Positions 59,496 through 64,000 of a DNA stretch of 64,000 nt are shown here, one piece after another (positions within the stretch are counted from its first letter, which is position 1; the number at the start of each line of letters is the position of its first letter). Source of the stretch: Pseudomonadota bacterium (lineage in GTDB: Bacteria > Desulfobacterota > Binatia > Binatales > Binataceae); contig JAJPHZ010000016.1 of the NCBI GenBank assembly GCA_021325025.1, positions 186,001-250,000 of the forward strand, read 5' to 3'. A program made the position numbers and the translations under genes. A model generated the notes under the pieces. The model made no database searches. It saw only the letters and a list, made by a program, of their open reading frames with translations, and was not told where the DNA came from.

Positions 59496-62400
59496 TCAGC
59501 CCTGGCCGCCGGCGAGCGCGATTCCCAGCATCGCCGCCACTCCGTACAGCGGCAGGCGCAGCCATTCGGGACGGTTGTTGAGTTCGTAACCGACCTCGTA
59601 CACCGCCTTTTCCATCAGCAGCGCCTCGAGCAGGGCGCTCATGTCGGCGCGGTCCGCGGGCACCAGGGCGGGCTGACCCGCGACCTTCACGTAGGAGCTT
59701 AAAAACGCCTGCGAGGTCCACGTCACCCACAGCTTGGCCCACGGCTCGATGGTGGTGAAATCGACCTTGCCCAGGGCGCCGATGCGCAACTGTTCGATCA
59801 ACGCGGTGTAGGCGGCGTAGTGGAACGAGCGCAACAGACCGGCGACGTCGCGCAAGGCGGGCCGCTTGCGCCGCCGCTCGCTTAACGGGCGCGCCGGTTC
59901 GCCCTCGAAGTCGATGATCACGAAATCCTTGCCGGTGTAGAGCACCTGTCCCAAATGCAGGTCACCGTGCGTGCGCATCCGCACCACGCTCAGGCGGCGC
60001 TTGAGGAAGGCGTCGAAGCGAGCCGCAATCTGGTTCTGATTGGCCAGGATGGTCTGCGCCTGCGCGCGTAGCACGTCGGGCATCACGGACAGCCGACTGC
60101 TCAGGGTGCGCATGACCTGCCCGACCAGGTTGCGCATCGATTGATAAACCGAGCGCTGGTAGAGCGCCGAAAACGGCTCGGGAGCGAAAGCAGGGTCGTC
60201 GCCGCCGTCGAGCAGGGTAAGATGCAGTTCGGCCACCCGCTGGCCGAGCAGGCGCGCCGCGTCCAGGTAGGCGCCGACCCAGTGAACTACATCCTGATCG
60301 GGTTCATCGTCCATCAGTTCGACCAGCGATTTGGCCGGCAGCGGCGGCGGGGCCGGCGCGGTGGCGGCGACCTCGAAATACCGGTTGAGCTCGGCTACCG
60401 TGAACTGCCAGGCGTCGCCCTGGTTGGGAACAAATGACAGCAGAATTCCAAGGTCGCGGTTCTCGGCGCGCGGCATGCGGAAATCGATGCAGCCGGCCAG
60501 CTTGGGCGTATGCGCGAACTGATGGCGTTCGGTGAGGAAGCGGCTCATCTCCACGTCCGGATTGATGCCGGGGTCCAGGCGGCGGAACAGCTTGAGGATC
60601 ATCCGGTCGCCGAACACGATCGAGGTGTTGGTCTGCTCGGCGCTAAGCACCCGCGGTTCGCACGACGCGTTTCGGGGACCGCGCACCTCGTGGAAATACC
60701 GGGCCGCCGCCGCGGTCAGCTCGCCGGTGGCGCCCTTGACCCGGCGATGGCGCTCGATCATGGCCAGCAGGGTTTTGCTGAACTCGGGGTCGGCCACCGC
60801 ATCGTACAGCACGCCTTCGCCAGCGTCTTCGTGGCCGACAAACCGGAGCTGGGCTATGACGCGCTCGGGCCAGCGCGCCTTGACAGCGGCGGCGTTTTCG
60901 CCGGTGGCCAGCGCCATCGGCAGCACGTAGGTCTCGGCTTCGGCGTTGCGGTAGTCGACATTGACGATGGTCAGATGGGCGCTGCCGTGGTTTTCCGAAA
61001 TCGGAATCGCGTCGGTGATCGCCGCCGACCTGATCGAGCGCGCCTTGCCCCGAAACCATCGGCAATGCGGCAGGTAGTCGGGCAGCGCCAGGTTGATCTT
61101 GCTGCGCAGCGGTGAGCGCATGAGATGCTCGAAGCTGGCCGGCACTTCGATCTGCGGCGGCTGGTAGCCAGCGATGTGCCCCAGCGAGTCGGCGTGCGGC
61201 GGTTGGAGCGAGAACCACAAGAACACGTGCGGTCCCAGGGTGAAGGGATAGGGGCGGTCGCCGATGGGCGGGAAGGGATTGCGGCCGAACAGTTCGATCG
61301 GCACCATCGACTTGAACGTGGACAAATCCAGCTCCGTGTACTGCACGAAGCGCGACAGATTGGCGACCACCAGGATGCGCTCGTCCTCGTAACTGCGCAC
61401 GAAGGCCAGCACGTGGTTGTTTTCGGGATTGAGGAAGTCGATTGCACCGCGTCCGAAGGCCTTGAACTGGCGGCGCAGCAGGATTAGCCGGCGCATCCAC
61501 CACAGCAGCGAATGCAGGTTGGCGTCCTGCGCCTCCACGTTGACGGTCTGGTAGTGATACTCGTAGTCGATCACCACCGGCAGGATCAGCTTCTGCGGAC
61601 TGGCGGTGGAAAAACCGGCGTTGCGGTCGGCGCTCCACTGCATCGGCGTGCGCACTCCGTCGCGGTCGCCCAGCGACAGGTAGTCGCCCATGCCCAGTTC
61701 GTCGCCGTAGTAGATGACCGGGGTGCCGGGCAGCGAGAAGAGCAGCCCGTTGTTGAGCTCGATGGTGCGGCGATTGTTGCCGAGCAGCGGCGCCAGGCGG
61801 CGGCGGATGCCAAGGTTGAGCAGCGTGCGCGGCTCGCGGGCGAAGGCGCGGTACATGTAATCGCGCTCCTCGTCGCTGACCATCTCCAGCGTCAGTTCGT
61901 CGTGATTGCGCAGGAACAACGCCCACTGGCAGGAATCGGGAATCGGCGGCGTCTGGGCCCAGATGTCGGTGACCGGGAAGCGGTCCTCCATCCGCACCGC
62001 CATGAACATGCGCGGCATCAGCGGAAAGTGAAATGCCATGTGGCATTCATCGCCATTGCCGAAATACGCCACCGCGTCCTCGGGCCATTGATTGGCCTCC
62101 GCCAGCAGCATGCGGTTGGGAAAATTCTCGTCCACGTGGCGGCGCAGTTCCTTCAGGAACTGATGCGTCTCGGGCAGGTTTTCGCAGTTGGTGCCGTCGC
62201 GCTTGTACAGATAGGGCACCGCATCCAGCCGCAGGCCGTCCACGCCCAGTTCCAGCCAGAAGTCCAGCACCCGGAACACCTCGCGCTGCACGGCGGGGTT
62301 GTCGTAGTTGAGGTCGGGCTGATGGGAATAGAAACGATGGAAGTAATAGGATTTGGCCACCGGGTCCCAGGACCAGTTGGAGGGTTCGAAATCCTGGAAG

Positions 62401-62855
62401 ATAATCCGTGCGTCCTTGTACTTCTCCGGCGTGTCGCTCCAGATGTAATAGTTGCGATGGCTGCTGCCGGCCGGCGCGCGCCGCGCGCGCTGAAACCATT
62501 CGTGCTGAATGGAAGTATGATTGACCACCAGTTCGGTTACCACGTGCAGGCCGCGCGCGTGCGCTTCGCGCAGGAAAGTCTTGAAGTCGGCCAGCGTGCC
62601 GCAGTCGGGATGAATATCCGTGTAGTTGGAGATGTCGTAGCCGTCATCGCGCAGCGGAGAGGGATAAAACGGCAGCAGCCACAGCGCCGTCACCCCCAAA
62701 GACTGGAGATAGCCGAGCTTGGAGGTAAGACCGGGAAAGTCGCCGATCCCGTCGCCGTTGCTGTCGAAGAACGAGCGCACGCGCAGCTCGTAAAAGATGG
62801 CGTCCTTGTACCATTGAGGACTGGCAAGAGCGTGAATTTCCCTGGGATGCTTCAT
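59496..62855 (-). CDS. treS: Trehalose synthase fused to maltokinase
   Basis: 1119 residues. The N-terminal half (1-560) is a GH13 enzyme that interconverts maltose and trehalose: '[10 protein letters not shown]' and the catalytic residues D211 ('GLRLDAVPY'), E253 ('LLAEANQW') and D319 ('LRNHDE'). The C-terminal half (about 590-1119) is a maltokinase of the Pep2/Mak type: '[11 protein letters not shown]' at its start, '[12 protein letters not shown]' for the catalytic loop and '[13 protein letters not shown]' for the metal site. Together they convert trehalose to maltose 1-phosphate, the substrate of GlgE. Its start overlaps the glgE stop as ATGA, coupling the two steps. Confidence 0.96.
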   Translation of the reverse strand: MKHPREIHALASPQWYKDAIFYELRVRSFFDSNGDGIGDFPGLTSKLGYLQSLGVTALWLLPFYPSPLRDDGYDISNYTDIHPDCGTLADFKTFLREAHARGLHVVTELVVNHTSIQHEWFQRARRAPAGSSHRNYYIWSDTPEKYKDARIIFQDFEPSNWSWDPVAKSYYFHRFYSHQPDLNYDNPAVQREVFRVLDFWLELGVDGLRLDAVPYLYKRDGTNCENLPETHQFLKELRRHVDENFPNRMLLAEANQWPEDAVAYFGNGDECHMAFHFPLMPRMFMAVRMEDRFPVTDIWAQTPPIPDSCQWALFLRNHDELTLEMVSDEERDYMYRAFAREPRTLLNLGIRRRLAPLLGNNRRTIELNNGLLFSLPGTPVIYYGDELGMGDYLSLGDRDGVRTPMQWSADRNAGFSTASPQKLILPVVIDYEYHYQTVNVEAQDANLHSLLWWMRRLILLRRQFKAFGRGAIDFLNPENNHVLAFVRSYEDERILVVANLSRFVQYTELDLSTFKSMVPIELFGRNPFPPIGDRPYPFTLGPHVFLWFSLQPPHADSLGHIAGYQPPQIEVPASFEHLMRSPLRSKINLALPDYLPHCRWFRGKARSIRSAAITDAIPISENHGSAHLTIVNVDYRNAEAETYVLPMALATGENAAAVKARWPERVIAQLRFVGHEDAGEGVLYDAVADPEFSKTLLAMIERHRRVKGATGELTAAAARYFHEVRGPRNASCEPRVLSAEQTNTSIVFGDRMILKLFRRLDPGINPDVEMSRFLTERHQFAHTPKLAGCIDFRMPRAENRDLGILLSFVPNQGDAWQFTVAELNRYFEVAATAPAPPPLPAKSLVELMDDEPDQDVVHWVGAYLDAARLLGQRVAELHLTLLDGGDDPAFAPEPFSALYQRSVYQSMRNLVGQVMRTLSSRLSVMPDVLRAQAQTILANQNQIAARFDAFLKRRLSVVRMRTHGDLHLGQVLYTGKDFVIIDFEGEPARPLSERRRKRPALRDVAGLLRSFHYAAYTALIEQLRIGALGKVDFTTIEPWAKLWVTWTSQAFLSSYVKVAGQPALVPADRADMSALLEALLMEKAVYEVGYELNNRPEWLRLPLYGVAAMLGIALAGGQG

Positions 62856-64000
62856 AAACGTTCTTCGACACGCAGGATGTGCGCGGGCTGGCGCGCCGGA
62901 TCAAGCCGCACGTAATTGTATTGCGACCATTCGTATTGGGCGCCGCTGAGCAGGTCGGTGACCCGGTAGCGCTGACCCGGTGCCGCGTCCACCACCTCGG
63001 GCGGAACCGTAACCGTGCACTCCTGGACGTGGACCGGATCGAGATTGACCGGGATCAGCAGCACGTTGCGGCGGTCGGGCGAGGTCTTGGCGTAAAACAG
63101 GATCTGGTCGTTGTCGGCGGGCAGGAAACGCAGGTTGCGGAAATGGTGCAGCGCCGGGTTGCCGCGCCGGATCGCGTTGATCTGCGCCACGAACTCCTTG
63201 ATGTTGCCCGGCCGGTTCCAGTCGCGGGTTTTGATCTGGTACTTCTCCGAATCCATATATTCTTCGCTGCCCGGCGCCGCCGCCCGGTTCTCGCACAGCT
63301 CGTAGCCGCTGTAGATGCCGTAGGAGGGCGACAGCGTCGCCGCCAGCACCAGGCGCATCTTGAACGCCGGCGGTCCCCCGTTCTGCAGGATCGAGGTCAG
63401 GATGTCGGGCGTGTTGGTAAAGAAGTTGGGCCGGAAATAATCGCTCATCTCGGTGGCGCTGAGTTCGGTTAAATACTCGGTCAATTCATACTTGGTATTG
63501 CGCCAGGTGAAGTAGGTATACGACTGCGTAAAACCGGACTTGGCCAGCGCCTTCATCATCTTGGGCCTGGTGAACGCCTCGCCCAAAAATATCACGTCCG
63601 GACGCCGCGACTGAACTTCACCGATCAGCCATTCCCAAAACGCCACCGGCTTGGTGTGCGGATTGTCGACGCGGAAAATCCGCACTCCGCGGCCGACCCA
63701 GAACCACACCACCTCCAACAGCGCCTGCAGCAGCCCCTTCTGATCGGGGGTGTCGAAGTCGATCGGATAGATGTCCTGGTATTCCTTGGGTGGGTTCTCG
63801 GCGTACTTGATGCTGCCGTCGGGGCGATGCCGGAACCATTGCGGATGCTCCCTTACCCAGGGATGGTCGGGAGAGCACTGGACGGCGAAATCCAGCGCCA
63901 CTTCCATTCCCAGCCGGTTGGCGGATTGGACCAGGCGCGTGAAGTCGGCCAGCGTCCCCAGCGCCGGTTCGACTGCGGTGTGGCCCCCGGCGGGACTGCC
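62852..64000 (-). CDS. glgE: Alpha-1,4-glucan:maltose-1-phosphate maltosyltransferase, 5' end outside the window
   Basis: The frame is open to the window edge, giving the C-terminal 382 residues. It extends alpha-glucans using maltose 1-phosphate. Visible landmarks are '[16 protein letters not shown]', '[14 protein letters not shown]', the nucleophile Asp in '[11 protein letters not shown]', the acid Glu in 'FLGEAFTRP' and the C-terminal beta-domain '[17 protein letters not shown]'. It leads the treS-mak/glgE operon. The N-terminal domains and the start cannot be seen. Confidence 0.96.
   Translation of the reverse strand, partial: GSPAGGHTAVEPALGTLADFTRLVQSANRLGMEVALDFAVQCSPDHPWVREHPQWFRHRPDGSIKYAENPPKEYQDIYPIDFDTPDQKGLLQALLEVVWFWVGRGVRIFRVDNPHTKPVAFWEWLIGEVQSRRPDVIFLGEAFTRPKMMKALAKSGFTQSYTYFTWRNTKYELTEYLTELSATEMSDYFRPNFFTNTPDILTSILQNGGPPAFKMRLVLAATLSPSYGIYSGYELCENRAAAPGSEEYMDSEKYQIKTRDWNRPGNIKEFVAQINAIRRGNPALHHFRNLRFLPADNDQILFYAKTSPDRRNVLLIPVNLDPVHVQECTVTVPPEVVDAAPGQRYRVTDLLSGAQYEWSQYNYVRLDPARQPAHILRVEERL

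Overview
The window is about 64 kb of high-GC bacterial chromosome from a Gram-negative (diderm) organism: it carries most of a lipid A/Kdo pathway (fabZ, lpxA, lpxI, lpxB, lpxK, kdtA, msbA), bamA, skp, lolCD and a type II secretin. The use of LpxI rather than LpxH, the gene order, and the mix of a TreS-maltokinase/GlgE pathway with a b6-type cytochrome complex suggest an uncultured deltaproteobacterium-like lineage (Binatota, Desulfobacterota or similar). That placement is inference. No rRNA, tRNA, CRISPR array, transposase or integrase was recognised.

Layout. 1-4903 (+): electron-transfer operon with a monoheme cytochrome c (cut by the window edge), a GltD-like FAD/Fe-S protein, Rieske protein, full-length cytochrome b with b6-type heme spacing, and a membrane-anchored tetraheme cytochrome c. 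5154-6683 (+): GMC oxidoreductase. 6703-12331 (-): a secreted NHL-repeat/IPT protein followed by a multi-pass glycosyltransferase-like protein with TPRs. 12552-13738 (+): a DUF3857-type protein whose signal peptide is in a different frame from its body. 13807-20383 (-): SDR, coaE, an ABC exporter translationally coupled to a fused glycoside hydrolase/GT2 protein, and a methyltransferase. 20396-24947 (+): a small helical protein, Hsp20, LemA, an M48 protease, cobT and cobS, converging on cobU (-).

25491-31129 is the most unusual stretch. Two exported proteins, a VWA protein and a 1202-residue protein ending in a papain/C39-like cysteine-protease fold, form an operon between cobU and glnE. The operon is flanked by direct repeats of the last ~80 bp of glnE (about 91% identical over 70 bp). 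It looks like a cassette inserted at the 3' end of glnE that left glnE intact.

31049-36375 (-): glnE, an MltD-like lytic transglycosylase and pyrF. 36484-38463 (+): a DoxX-like protein and an APH-type phosphotransferase. 38465-40506 (-): an amidohydrolase and an amidase. 40573-55430 (-): a long envelope-biogenesis array read lolC-lolD-bamA-skp-fabZ-lpxA-lpxI-Gfo/Idh-lpxB-msbA-kdtA-lpxK-trm112-ispD, with many 4-14 bp overlaps; lpxD is missing from its usual place. 55757-59493 (+): gspD with a Gly/Met-rich insert and a lipid A acyltransferase. 59496-64000 (-): a TreS-maltokinase fusion coupled to glgE, which runs off the window.

Most of the window is ordinary housekeeping DNA. The accessory parts worth attention are the repeat-flanked VWA/C39 cassette, the GltD-b6-Rieske-multiheme complex, the GH-GT2 fusion with its exporter, and the NHL/TPR-glycosyltransferase pair.
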